A stretch of 64,000 nt of DNA, from positions 413,356-477,355 of the forward strand of contig NZ_QGLF01000003.1 of NCBI RefSeq assembly GCF_003173055.1. The letters run 5' to 3'. Positions 28,667 through 36,574 of the stretch are shown here, one piece after another. The notes under the pieces are model-generated. The model did no database searches. It worked only from the letters and a program-made list of their open reading frames with translations, and was not told the DNA's origin. Made by a program: the position numbers and the translations under genes. The stretch's first letter is position 1. The number at the start of each line of letters is the position of its first letter. The stretch comes from Zavarzinia compransoris. GTDB lineage: Bacteria; Pseudomonadota; Alphaproteobacteria; Zavarziniales; Zavarziniaceae.

Positions 28667-28761
28667 GTTCCGCCTCGCAAACCGCTTCTGGCTGCATAGG
28701 ATAGTATGCTACGACAGAAGAAGGAAACGGGCTTCGTCGCGGGATCGCGAAGGGTGGGGTG

Positions 28762-29142
28762 ATGGCGCGATCCAATTGCCGGGTGCTGGTGGTCGAGGAC
28801 GACGGCCTGCTGCGCGACGAATTGTCGGCCGGCCTGGCCGCCCACGGCTTCGACGTGATCGGGGCCGGCGACGGCGAGGACGGCGCCCGCCAGGCGACCG
28901 AGGGCAGCCCCGACGTCGTCCTGCTCGATATCGAGATGCCGGTGCTGGACGGCCTGCGCCTCGCCCAGGTGGTCCAGGCCCTGGCGCCGGAGGCCGACCT
29001 CGTCATGATGAGCGGGCATCCCTATCTCTGCCGGGCCGCCTCCGACCTGCTCGGGCCCGGGGTCGCGGTGCTGGCCAAGCCCTTCGCCTTCGACGACCTC
29101 CTGTCCCGGCTGGGCGACCGGCATCTGCCCGCGCCGGGCTGA
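28762..29142 (+). CDS. Stand-alone response regulator receiver
   Basis: Single-domain receiver of 126 residues with no output domain. Key residues are present: the acidic pair D13/D14 (VVEDDG), phosphoacceptor D56 (VLLDIEMP), S84 (VMMSGHP) and K106 (LAKPFAF). It likely passes phosphate or works through protein contact with a kinase encoded elsewhere. ATG 28762 is preferred; GTG 28759 is adjacent. It is divergent from the GT2 operon, which hints at joint control. Its C-terminal half (from base 28921, residue 54) is the source of the four truncated copies downstream. Confidence 0.9.
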   Translation: MARSNCRVLVVEDDGLLRDELSAGLAAHGFDVIGAGDGEDGARQATEGSPDVVLLDIEMPVLDGLRLAQVVQALAPEADLVMMSGHPYLCRAASDLLGPGVAVLAKPFAFDDLLSRLGDRHLPAPG

Positions 29143-29235
29143 CGCGGCCGGTTCCTTCGGGGGCGTGATCAGCGCTTCTAGCTCGCGCCGCCTGCGAGAA
29201 CAAATTCCCAACCCGGGCGAGATAGAGGATGCGCG

Positions 29236-29457
29236 CTGCTCGATATCGAGATGCCGGTGCTGGACGGCCTGTGCCTTGCCCAGGTGGTTCAGGCCCTGGC
29301 ACCGGGGGCCGACCTCGTCATGATGCGCGGGCATCCCTATCTCTGCCGGGCCGCCTCCGACCTGCTCGGGCCCGGCGTCGCGGTGCTGGCCAAGCCTTTC
29401 GCCTTCGACGACCTCCTGTCCCGGCTGGGCAACCGTGACCTGCCCGTGCCGGCCTGA
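29236..29457 (+). pseudogene. Truncated receiver copy 1
   Basis: C-terminal receiver half corresponding to residues 54-126 of the gene at 28762, open without frameshift to the stop at 29455-29457. It retains the phosphoacceptor motif (LLDIEMPVLDG) and K (LAKPFAF) but the conserved serine has become arginine (VMMRGHP). There is no start codon at the junction (GCG where later copies have GTG); the first in-frame ATG is 29251. The N-terminal half is missing, so a normal receiver fold is impossible. Confidence 0.75.
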
Positions 29458-29558
29458 CGCGGCCGCTTCCCCCGGGGACGCGTCAGGCCTACCAGGTCAG
29501 GGCTTCCAGGCCACGCCACAGGCGAACGAACTGCCGACCCGGGCGAGATAGGGGATGC

Positions 29559-29783
29559 GTGCTGCTCGATATCGAGATGCGGGTGCTGGACGGCCTGCGC
29601 CTTGCTCGGGTGGTCCAGGCCCTGACGCCGGCCGCCGATCTCGTCATGATGAGTGGGCATCCCTATCTCTGCCGGGCGGTCTCCGAACTGCTCGGGCCCG
29701 GCGTCGCGGTGCTGGCCAGGCCTTTCGCCTTCGACGACCTCCTGTCCCGGCTGGGCGACCGTCACCTGCCCGTGCCGGCCTGA
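29559..29783 (+). pseudogene. Truncated receiver copy 2
   Basis: Open reading frame of 74 residues beginning with GTG 29559 at the tetR-receiver junction, preceded by a GGGGA that could serve as a ribosome site. It carries the phosphoacceptor (LLDIEMRVLDG) and the serine (VMMSGHP) but the invariant lysine is arginine (LARPFAF). No frameshift. It may be translated as a short peptide, but lacks half of the domain. Confidence 0.7.
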
Positions 29784-29884
29784 CGCGGCCGGTTCCCCCG
29801 GGGACGCGTCAGGCCTACCAGGTCAGGGCTTCCAGGCCGCGCCTCAGGCGAACGAACTGCCGACCCGGGCGAGATAGGGGATGC

Positions 29885-30109
29885 GTGCTGCTCGATATCG
29901 AGATGCGGGTGCTGGACGGCCTGCGCCTTGCTCGGGTGGTCCAGGCCCTGACGCCGGCCGCCGATCTCGTCATGATGAGTGGGCATCCCTATCTCTGCCG
30001 GGCGGTCTCCGACCTGCTCGGGCCCGGCGTCGCGGTGCTGGCCAGGCCTTTCGCCTTCGACGACCTCCTGTCCCGGCTGGGCGACCGTCACCTGCCCGTG
30101 CCGGCCTGA
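29885..30109 (+). pseudogene. Truncated receiver copy 3
   Basis: Like copy 2: 74 residues from GTG 29885, phosphoacceptor and serine kept, lysine changed to arginine (LARPFAF). It differs from copy 2 by very few bases, one of them giving D instead of E in AVSDLLG. The near identity points to a late duplication or gene conversion between copies 2 and 3. Confidence 0.7.
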
Positions 30110-30210
30110 CGCGGCCGGTTCCCCCGGGGACGCGTCAGGCCTACCAGGTCAGGGCTTCCAGGCCGCGCCTCAGGCGAACGAACTGCCGACCCGGGCGAGA
30201 TAGGGGATGC

Positions 30211-30435
30211 GTGCTGCTCAATATCGAGATGCGGGTGCTGGACGGCCTGCGCCTTGCTCGGGTGGTCCAGGCCCTGACGCCGGCCGCCGATCTCGTCATG
30301 ATGAGTGGGCATCCCTATCTTTGCCGGGCGGTCTCCGACCTGCTCGGGCCCGGCGGCGCGGTGCTGGCCAAGCCCTTCGCCTTCGATGGCCGCCTGTCCC
30401 GGTTGGGCGACCGGCACTTGCCCGCGCCGGGCTGA
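30211..30435 (+). pseudogene. Truncated receiver copy 4
   Basis: The last copy, 74 residues from GTG 30211. The phosphoacceptor aspartate is asparagine here (LLNIEMRVLDG), the serine and lysine are kept (VMMSGHP, LAKPFAF), and the conserved DDLLS has become DGRLS. Its end matches the native receiver (HLPAPG) better than copies 1-3 (PVPA). It abuts the intact tetR stop with four bases between. Confidence 0.7.
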
Positions 30436-30439
30436 CTCT

Positions 30440-31003
30440 TCAGGTCCGGGAGATCAGGGCTTCCAGTTCGCGCCACAGGCCTCGTCGGGCGGCCTGGGAG
30501 AACGAACTGCCGACCCAGGCGAGATAGAGGATGCGGGCCCGCAGGTCGGCCGGGCCGGGCGGCAGGCCCATGGCGTGCAGCAGTCCGGCCATATAGGCGA
30601 TGCGCTCGTCGTCGGTCGCGGCGATGGCGGCGGCGACCGATGGCTCCAGCCGGCCCCAGCCCCGCATCGCGGTGTCGAGGGCGACCGCGGTTGCGCCGCC
30701 GCCAGTCGCGAGGGCGAGCACGCGCCGCAGCTTTGCCCGCGGCGCGCCGCCCTCGCGCTCGAAACGGGCGATGACGTCGCGCGTCGTCGATGCGCGCCAC
30801 TGCGCCAGCATGGCCGCGTGCAGGGCCGCCCTGTCCTTGAAATGCCAGTAGAAACTGCCCTTGGTGACCCCGAGGCGGAGCGCCAGCGGCTCCACCCGCA
30901 CGCCGGCGATCCCTTCGTCCAGCAAGAGGGCCAGGGCCGCGCGGATCCAGTCGTCGCGGCCGATCCGGCCTGCGCCTTTCGGTGCTTCGTTTTCCGTGTT
31001 CAT
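30440..31003 (-). CDS. TetR family regulator, donor of the array linkers
   Basis: The 187-residue protein has the helix-turn-helix at about residues 17-60 (DDWIRAALALLLDEGIAGVRVEPLALRLGVTKGSFYWHFKDRAAL) and an alanine-rich effector domain ending YLAWVGSSFSQAARRGLWRELEALIS. ATG 31003 gives a normal N-terminus. The gene is divergent from a DUF3995 membrane gene, with the inverted repeat ATACG-CAAC-CGTAT between them, so autoregulation and control of that neighbour are likely. Its last 30 codons or so are the source of the tetR fragments in the tandem array on its 3' side. Confidence 0.9.
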   Translation of the reverse strand: MNTENEAPKGAGRIGRDDWIRAALALLLDEGIAGVRVEPLALRLGVTKGSFYWHFKDRAALHAAMLAQWRASTTRDVIARFEREGGAPRAKLRRVLALATGGGATAVALDTAMRGWGRLEPSVAAAIAATDDERIAYMAGLLHAMGLPPGPADLRARILYLAWVGSSFSQAARRGLWRELEALISRT

Positions 31004-31012
31004 GAATTGACC

Positions 31013-31026
31013 ATACGCAACCGTAT
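31013..31026. promoter_or_regulatory. Candidate TetR operator
   Basis: Inverted repeat ATACG-CAAC-CGTAT (arms 31013-31017 and 31022-31026) ten bases upstream of the tetR start, flanked by TTGACC and TTGACA words on the DUF3995 side that could be a -35 box. It has the size and position of a TetR-family site, though the two half sites are only five bases each. Confidence 0.55.
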
Positions 31027-31093
31027 TGACAGGCGCAAGCCCCGGGCGTAGGACTGAACCATCCGCCGCGGCCGGCGGAGGAGGCGAAGACCC

Positions 31094-31534
31094 ATGAATC
31101 CCTGGGCCCTGGCGGTGACGATCGTCCTTGCCGCGCTGTCCGCGCTGCATCTCTATTGGGGGCTGGGCGGGCGCTGGCCGGGCCATGACGAGCACAGCAT
31201 GGTCGAACGCGTCGTCGGGCGGACGCAGGGCATGAAGGCGCCGGGCTTCTGGCCGGCCTTTTTCGTCGCTGCTGCCCTCGCGGTCTCGGCGGTCCTGGTC
31301 GCGGTCGTCGGCGGCCTCGTGCCCGGGCCGGATCAACCCTTGCCGGCGTTTGCCGTCGCCACCGGGTTCTGGGGCTCGGGCGCCGTCTTCGCGCTGCGCG
31401 GGCTGGCCGGCTTTTCCCGCACCGTCTTTGGCTATGCGGCGGGGACGCCGTTCATGCGCCTCAACCGGCTGTTCTATTCCCCGCTGTGCCTGGCCATTGC
31501 GGCGGGCTATGTCGCGGCCTATCTGGCCGGCTGA
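31094..31534 (+). CDS. DUF3995 membrane protein
   Basis: Inner-membrane protein of 146 residues with four helices, matching the DUF3995 family by the N-terminal ALSALHLYWGLGGRWPG and the C-terminal TPFMRLNRLFYSPLCLAIAAGY. No biochemical function is known to me for this family. It is divergent from a tetR gene with an operator-like palindrome between, and the start has a GGAGGAGG site. Regulation by that TetR is inferred. Confidence 0.85.
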   Translation: MNPWALAVTIVLAALSALHLYWGLGGRWPGHDEHSMVERVVGRTQGMKAPGFWPAFFVAAALAVSAVLVAVVGGLVPGPDQPLPAFAVATGFWGSGAVFALRGLAGFSRTVFGYAAGTPFMRLNRLFYSPLCLAIAAGYVAAYLAG

Positions 31535-31542
31535 GCGCGGCG

Positions 31543-32334
31543 TCAGAACCGCAGCCAGAGCGCGGCAAGGCCCGTCGCCTCGCGCGGGGTGTCGCGGCCG
31601 GCCACGACATAGCCGGCCCCCAGTTGCAGGGAGAGGGCGGGGCCCAGCGGCAGCAGGGTGGAGGCGAAGAGTTGCTGCTTGGCGAAATCGCTGTCGTCGG
31701 GCCCGAAGGCATGCTGGCTGACCGCCTGGAACAACAGGGTCTCGCCCCCGGCCAGCCGGAGGCCGAGGGTGCCGCCGACCTCGAGCCGGGAGTCCCGCCC
31801 GCCCTCGCGCAGGCGGGGGGCGATCTCGACGACGGCGAAACCATCCTCCGCCCAGGCCCAGGGCAGGGCGAAGCCCGTGCCGTAGAGCAGGCGCAATTCG
31901 CCGGCCGGCAGACCGCCGCCCAGGCGCCGGCCCCGCGCCGCCGGCCCCGGGCTGACGCTCAGCCCGGGCTGGAGGGAAAGGGTCTGGCCGCCCCCGGACC
32001 AGAGTTCGCGGCGCAGGGCGACGAAGAGGGCACTGATGCCCTGGTCGCCCGCGGCCTCCCGCCGGGTCGAGGTCCAGGTCGCCTGGGCGATGGCGGTCAG
32101 GCCCGGGTCCAGGCCGTATTGCACCCAGGGCGAAATTTCGAGCTTCAGGCCATCGTCGACCGGCCGGCCGTCGCCGTCGCGGTCCAGGGCTTCGTCGTCA
32201 TGGGCGAGGCTGACGGCGGTGATGACCAAGCCCCGGCCCGGCGCCTCGCACCAGGCCGCCGCCGCGGGGGCGGCCGGGGCGAAGGCGAGGGCGAGGGCGA
32301 GGGCCGCCGCCGGCAGGACGCCCCGGGCCCGCAC
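31543..32334 (-). CDS. Secreted, beta-rich hypothetical protein
   Basis: Function not recognised. GTG 32334 starts a signal peptide (MRARGVLPAAALALALAFAPAAPAAAAW), with cleavage probably after the alanine run near residue 25. The mature 238 residues alternate hydrophobic and polar positions with many aromatic-glycine turns and end in phenylalanine (LAALWLRF), features of outer-membrane beta-barrel proteins. A barrel of about ten to twelve strands or a transporter-like channel is inferred. The start is four bases after the PHA-synthase-like gene stop, so the two are cotranscribed. Confidence 0.72.
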   Translation of the reverse strand: MRARGVLPAAALALALAFAPAAPAAAAWCEAPGRGLVITAVSLAHDDEALDRDGDGRPVDDGLKLEISPWVQYGLDPGLTAIAQATWTSTRREAAGDQGISALFVALRRELWSGGGQTLSLQPGLSVSPGPAARGRRLGGGLPAGELRLLYGTGFALPWAWAEDGFAVVEIAPRLREGGRDSRLEVGGTLGLRLAGGETLLFQAVSQHAFGPDDSDFAKQQLFASTLLPLGPALSLQLGAGYVVAGRDTPREATGLAALWLRF

Positions 32335-32338
32335 GCGG

Positions 32339-33496
32339 TCACGCGGCGGAGCGCAGCGCCAGCCAGTCCGCCGTGATGGTCCAGGTGGTGACCGGGGCAC
32401 GCGAACCGGCGAAGACGCCGGCATGGCCGCCCGGCGCCTCGGCGAACTGCTTGTCGGCGGCGGGCACGACATCCATGACCTTTCTCGCCGCATCGAGGGT
32501 GACGATCTGGTCCTTCTTGCCGGCGATGGCGAGATAGGGACAGGTGATCGCCGAGAAATCGCTGGCCTGGCCGTCGCCCAATTCGATCCGGCCCTTGGCC
32601 AGGGCATTGTCCAGGCCGACGCGGACGAGGAAATCCTTCACGATGCCGCCCGGATAGGCGTGCATGTCGTTGAACCAGCGCGCCACCGTGCGGTTCTCGA
32701 GGAGATACTCCCGGTCCCACAGGTTCATCAGCAGGTCTAGGTAACCCTGGAGGACACCGACCGGGTTGGTCAGCTTGAAGATATTGGACGCCATCCAGCC
32801 GGGCATCATCAGGCGCTTGGCGTCGATCTTGTCGATCCTGAACGGGGTGAGGCGGCGGATCAGCCGGGTCGGCACCTGCATCGCCTCGACCAGGCCGCCG
32901 GCGACGCCCACCGCCTTGCTGTCGATCGGCGAGGCGATGGTGACGATGTTGCGGATGTCCCCGTCCCGGGCCCAGCCCTGATAGACCAGGGCGAACAGCC
33001 CGCCCATGCAATAGCCGACCAGGGACAGCGGCCGCGCGCCGTGATGGGCGCGCACGGCGGCGATGGCGTCGGGCAGCATGCGGGCGGCGTAATCCGCCAG
33101 GCCGTAATCGGCGTGGCGGGTCTTGGGGCTGCCGAAATCGACCAGATAGACCTTGAAACCCTTGGCCAGCAGGAAGCGCACCAGGCTGCGGTTGGGCAGC
33201 AGGTCGAAATTCAGCGGATCGGCGGCCAGCGGCGGCACCAGCAGGATGGGCACGGCGTGGCGCTGGGTGGCGACGGGCATGGTCTCTTCGCCGACCGGGA
33301 TCTCGGCTTCGGCCAGGGGCGGATAATAGCGCACGGTCATCAGCCCGCCCTGGACCACGATTTCATAGGGCGTCTGTTCGGAGACGTCGAAATTCTCGGC
33401 GAAGAGGGTCGTCTCGACCGCGTTGCTCACCCATTGCAGAGTCCGCTCGCCCGCGAAGCTCGACATTTTCACCAGCCGGTCCAACACCATGGGCAT
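32339..33496 (-). CDS. PHA-synthase-like alpha/beta hydrolase
   Basis: The 385-residue protein has the lipase-like box GYCMGG with a cysteine nucleophile (C163), an aspartate in GKKDQIV (D329) and a histidine in GGHAGVF (H358), the triad of polyhydroxyalkanoate synthases. The length and N-terminus are closer to class III PhaC subunits and PhaC-related hydrolases than to long class I enzymes. No PhaE or PhaR partner is adjacent, so polymerase activity is uncertain. ATG 33496 has AGGAAG (complement of 33502-33507) at a good distance, and a 14-bp hairpin lies directly upstream. Confidence 0.85.
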   Translation of the reverse strand: MPMVLDRLVKMSSFAGERTLQWVSNAVETTLFAENFDVSEQTPYEIVVQGGLMTVRYYPPLAEAEIPVGEETMPVATQRHAVPILLVPPLAADPLNFDLLPNRSLVRFLLAKGFKVYLVDFGSPKTRHADYGLADYAARMLPDAIAAVRAHHGARPLSLVGYCMGGLFALVYQGWARDGDIRNIVTIASPIDSKAVGVAGGLVEAMQVPTRLIRRLTPFRIDKIDAKRLMMPGWMASNIFKLTNPVGVLQGYLDLLMNLWDREYLLENRTVARWFNDMHAYPGGIVKDFLVRVGLDNALAKGRIELGDGQASDFSAITCPYLAIAGKKDQIVTLDAARKVMDVVPAADKQFAEAPGGHAGVFAGSRAPVTTWTITADWLALRSAA

Positions 33497-33508
33497 TCCC
33501 ACTTCCTG

Positions 33509-33552
33509 GTGGCTCGACCGAAACGGATACTCATTCGCTTCGGTCGAGCCAC
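33509..33552 (-). promoter_or_regulatory. 14-bp hairpin abutting the PhaC-like ribosome site
   Basis: Perfect inverted repeat GTGGCTCGACCGAA (33509-33522) and TTCGGTCGAGCCAC (33539-33552) with a 16-base loop. In the mRNA of the minus-strand gene it ends two bases before the AGGAAG ribosome site and about 12 bases before ATG 33496. No U run follows, so it is not a plain terminator. It could be an operator or an RNA structure that sets translation. The rest of the gap to glnD (33553-33739) is AT-richer and holds both promoters. Confidence 0.7.
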
Positions 33553-33739
33553 AGAGTAAAAAGTTTGTGGCCGAGGGCCTGTTCCATCCGTCCGCACGCC
33601 TCACTGAATATTTGTCGATTAGCGGCAGCGGCCGGCCTTGGCAAGGGCAGATGGCCCGGGTTTCGGGCCATCGCATGTGATCATCGACTTCGGCGGCCCG
33701 GTATCTTACCTATAAGGACCGGACTGGCACGAGGAACCG

Positions 33740-36565
33740 ATGGACATCGTCGTCAAGCATCGTCGCGCGATCATCGACCGCAAGGATCTGCTGGAGGCGT
33801 TGGAGGCCTATGCCGCCGCCGAACCCGGCCACGATGCCCTGCGCCTGCGCCTGGTCCAGAGCCTGAAGCAAGCCCTGAGCGACGGCCGCGCCGAATGCCG
33901 CCGCCGGCTGGAAAGCAACGAGGCGACGGGGCGCGAGACCGCGGCCGGCCTCTGCTATCTCGTCGACCAGGTCATCCGCGTGCTGCACGACGTCGCCACC
34001 CGCCATGTCTATCCGGTGGTCAACCCGACCGCGGGCGAGCGTCTCGACCTCGTGGCGCTGGGCGGCTATGGCCGGGGCGAACTGGCGCCGGGCTCCGATG
34101 TCGATCTCCTCTTCCTCCTGCCCTACAAGGAAACCCCCTGGCACGAGCAGGTGATCGAATTCATGCTCTACCTGCTCTGGGACCTGGGGCTGAAGGTGGG
34201 GCATGCCACGCGCTCGGTCGACGATTGCATCCGCCTCGCCCGGCAGGATTACACGATCTCGACCGCCCTTCTTGAAATGCGCTGGATCTGGGGCGACCAG
34301 GCCCTCTACACCGAATTGAAGGACCGCTTCGGGCGCGAGGTGGTGAACGGCAGCGGCGCCGCCTTCGCCGAGGCCAAGCTGAAGGAGCGGGACGAGCGCC
34401 ACCGCCGCCTGGGCGATTCCCGCTACACGGTCGAGCCCAACCTGAAGGAGGGCAAGGGCGGCTTGCGCGACCTGCACACCCTGTGGTGGATCGCGAAATA
34501 CGTCCACCGGGTCGACGATGCCGCCGATCTGGTAACCAAGGGCGTCCTGTCCGCCGACGAATACCGCCGCTTCGTCAAGGCGGAGAATTTCCTCTGGAAC
34601 GTGCGCTGCCACCTGCACTTCCTGACCCAGCGGCCGGAGGAGCGCCTGACCTTCGACGTCCAGCCCGAACTGGCCCGGCGCCTCGGCTATACCGACCATG
34701 CCGGCACCAAGGGCGTCGAGCGCTTCATGAAGCATTACTTCCTGTTCGCCAAGGATGTCGGCGTGCTCACCCGCATCTTCTGCGCCAACCTGGAGGAGGA
34801 CGCGCGGCGCCGGCCGTCGAAGCTGAAGCTGCTGCGCCTGTCGCGGCGGACCAAGGTGCTGGAGGGTTTCCAGCTCGAGGGCAACCGGCTGAACGTGACC
34901 GCGGAAGGGCAGTTCGAGACCGCGCCGATCGACATGATCCGCCTGTTCGAGGTCGCCCAGCGTCACGAGCTGGACATCCATCCCCAGGCCCTGCACCTGA
35001 TCACGCGGAACCTGAAGCGTATCGACGCGGGCCTGCGCGCCGATCCGGCGGCGAATGCCCTGTTCCTCGACATCCTGACCAGCCGCAAAGACCCGGAGAC
35101 GGCGCTCCGCCGGCTGAACGAGGCCGGCGTCTTCGGCCGCCTGGTGCCGGATTTCGGCCGCGTCGTCGCCCAGATGCAATACGACATGTATCATGTCTAT
35201 ACGGTCGACGAGCATACCATCCGGGCCATCGGCATCCTGGCCGAGATCGAGCGCGGCAAGCTGGGCGAGGAATTGCCACTGGCGACCGAGATCGTCCATA
35301 ATGTCGTCTCGCGCCGGGTGCTCTATTGCTCGGTGCTGATCCACGATATCGCCAAGGGGCGCGGCGGCGACCATTCGGTCATCGGCGCCGAGGTGGCGCA
35401 GCGCCTGTGCCCGCGCCTGGGCCTGACCGCGGCCGAGACCGAGACCGTGGCCTGGCTGGTGCGCTATCACCTCGCCATGTCGAACACGGCGTTCAAGCGC
35501 GACGTCTCGGACCCGAAGACGGTGCAGGATTTCGCCGAACTGGTGCAGAGCCCGGAGCGCCTGCGCCTTCTGACCGTGCTCACCGTCGCCGATATCAGGG
35601 CGGTCGGCCCCGGCATCTGGAACGGCTGGAAGGGCCAGCTGCTGCGCACCCTCTACTACGAGACCGAACCCCTGCTGTCGGGCGGCCACGCCAGCGGCCG
35701 CAAGGACCGGGCCCAGCGCGCCCGCGCCGAAGTGGCGGCCCGCCTGAAGGACTGGACCGAGGCGGAGATCGACGGCTTCTTCCGCCGCCATGTCGACAGT
35801 TACTTCATGTCGACCGATGCCTCCAGCGTCGAGCGCCACGCCCGCCTGATGCGCGAGGCCGACCGGGAGGAGGCGCCCCTGACCCTGGCGACCCGGATCG
35901 ACCGCTTCCGCGCCATGACCGAGGTGACGCTCTATACCGCCGACCATCCGGGCCTGTTCGCCCGGGTGACCGGGGCGATCTCGGTCTGCGGCGCCTCGAT
36001 CGTCGATGCCAAGATCTTCACCACCAACGACGGCATGGCGCTGGACGTCTTCACCCTGCAGGATGCGGAGGGCGGGCCCTTCGACCGGCCGGAACGGCTG
36101 GCGAAACTGTCGACCACCATCGAACAGGTGCTGATGGGCCGGGTGCGCCCGCGCGAGGTGTTGGAAAGCCGGTCGGCGCCGTCGAAGCGGACGATGAATT
36201 TCAAGGTCCAGCCCCGGGTCCTGGTCGACAACAATGCCTCGACCCGGCTGACGGTGATCGAGGTCAACGGCCGCGACCGGCCGGGCCTGCTGTTCGAGTT
36301 GACCCGCGCGCTCTTCGCCCTCAACCTCACCATCCGCTCGGCCCATATCGCCACCTATGGCGAGCGGGCGGTGGACGTCTTCTATGTCTCCGACCTGTTC
36401 GGCCACAAGATCCGCCACGGCGGCAAGCTGCGGGCGATCGAGCGCCGCCTGACCGAGGTGCTGGCTTTTCCCGCGGCCCAGGCCCCGGCCGCGCCGCCGG
36501 CCGCGCCCGCCCCCGCGACGGAAACGCCCAGCCCCCGGCCGGCAAGGCGCAGCGCCGCCCGCTGA
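33740..36565 (+). CDS. glnD: PII uridylyltransferase / uridylyl-removing enzyme
   Basis: Bifunctional nitrogen sensor that uridylylates PII proteins when glutamine is low and removes UMP when it is high. In 941 residues the order is: nucleotidyltransferase domain with GGYGRGELAPGSDVDLLFL (about 113-131), the PII-uridylyltransferase linker (EPNLKEGKGGLRDL), the HD domain with LIHDIAKGRGGDHS (about 534-547), and two ACT domains (about 735-810 and 840-915) for glutamine sensing. A Pro/Ala-rich tail of about 30 residues ends the protein. The downstream murJ starts ten bases later, a pairing seen in many alphaproteobacteria. Confidence 0.98.
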   Translation: MDIVVKHRRAIIDRKDLLEALEAYAAAEPGHDALRLRLVQSLKQALSDGRAECRRRLESNEATGRETAAGLCYLVDQVIRVLHDVATRHVYPVVNPTAGERLDLVALGGYGRGELAPGSDVDLLFLLPYKETPWHEQVIEFMLYLLWDLGLKVGHATRSVDDCIRLARQDYTISTALLEMRWIWGDQALYTELKDRFGREVVNGSGAAFAEAKLKERDERHRRLGDSRYTVEPNLKEGKGGLRDLHTLWWIAKYVHRVDDAADLVTKGVLSADEYRRFVKAENFLWNVRCHLHFLTQRPEERLTFDVQPELARRLGYTDHAGTKGVERFMKHYFLFAKDVGVLTRIFCANLEEDARRRPSKLKLLRLSRRTKVLEGFQLEGNRLNVTAEGQFETAPIDMIRLFEVAQRHELDIHPQALHLITRNLKRIDAGLRADPAANALFLDILTSRKDPETALRRLNEAGVFGRLVPDFGRVVAQMQYDMYHVYTVDEHTIRAIGILAEIERGKLGEELPLATEIVHNVVSRRVLYCSVLIHDIAKGRGGDHSVIGAEVAQRLCPRLGLTAAETETVAWLVRYHLAMSNTAFKRDVSDPKTVQDFAELVQSPERLRLLTVLTVADIRAVGPGIWNGWKGQLLRTLYYETEPLLSGGHASGRKDRAQRARAEVAARLKDWTEAEIDGFFRRHVDSYFMSTDASSVERHARLMREADREEAPLTLATRIDRFRAMTEVTLYTADHPGLFARVTGAISVCGASIVDAKIFTTNDGMALDVFTLQDAEGGPFDRPERLAKLSTTIEQVLMGRVRPREVLESRSAPSKRTMNFKVQPRVLVDNNASTRLTVIEVNGRDRPGLLFELTRALFALNLTIRSAHIATYGERAVDVFYVSDLFGHKIRHGGKLRAIERRLTEVLAFPAAQAPAAPPAAPAPATETPSPRPARRSAAR

Positions 36566-36574
36566 GGTCGCACC

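Larger units (their letters stand above)
28921..30535. repeat. Tandem array: receiver half plus tetR tail, 326-bp period
   Basis: The 222-base segment for receiver residues 54-126 occurs five times: native 28921-29142, then 29236-29457, 29562-29783, 29888-30109 and 30214-30435. Between them are fragments of the 3' end of the tetR gene whose full copy begins at 30440, with the word GAACGAACTGCCGACC in most. The start of the second and later units falls every 326 bases (ATG words at 29229, 29555, 29881, 30207). All five receiver halves have identical length with no indel, while the tetR-tail linkers differ (93 or 104 bases). Copies 2 and 3 are almost identical. An ancestral receiver-tetR tail-to-tail pair was amplified. 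Confidence 0.9.

Noticed and set aside
28921-30535. CRISPR-like array, because of regular repetition
   Set aside because: The repeated units are 326 bases and are all derived from two neighbouring genes. There are no short repeats separated by unique spacers and no cas genes.
31543-32334. PhaR/PhaE partner of the PHA-synthase-like protein
   Set aside because: The protein has a signal peptide and beta-rich pattern, unlike the soluble PhaE/PhaR subunits.
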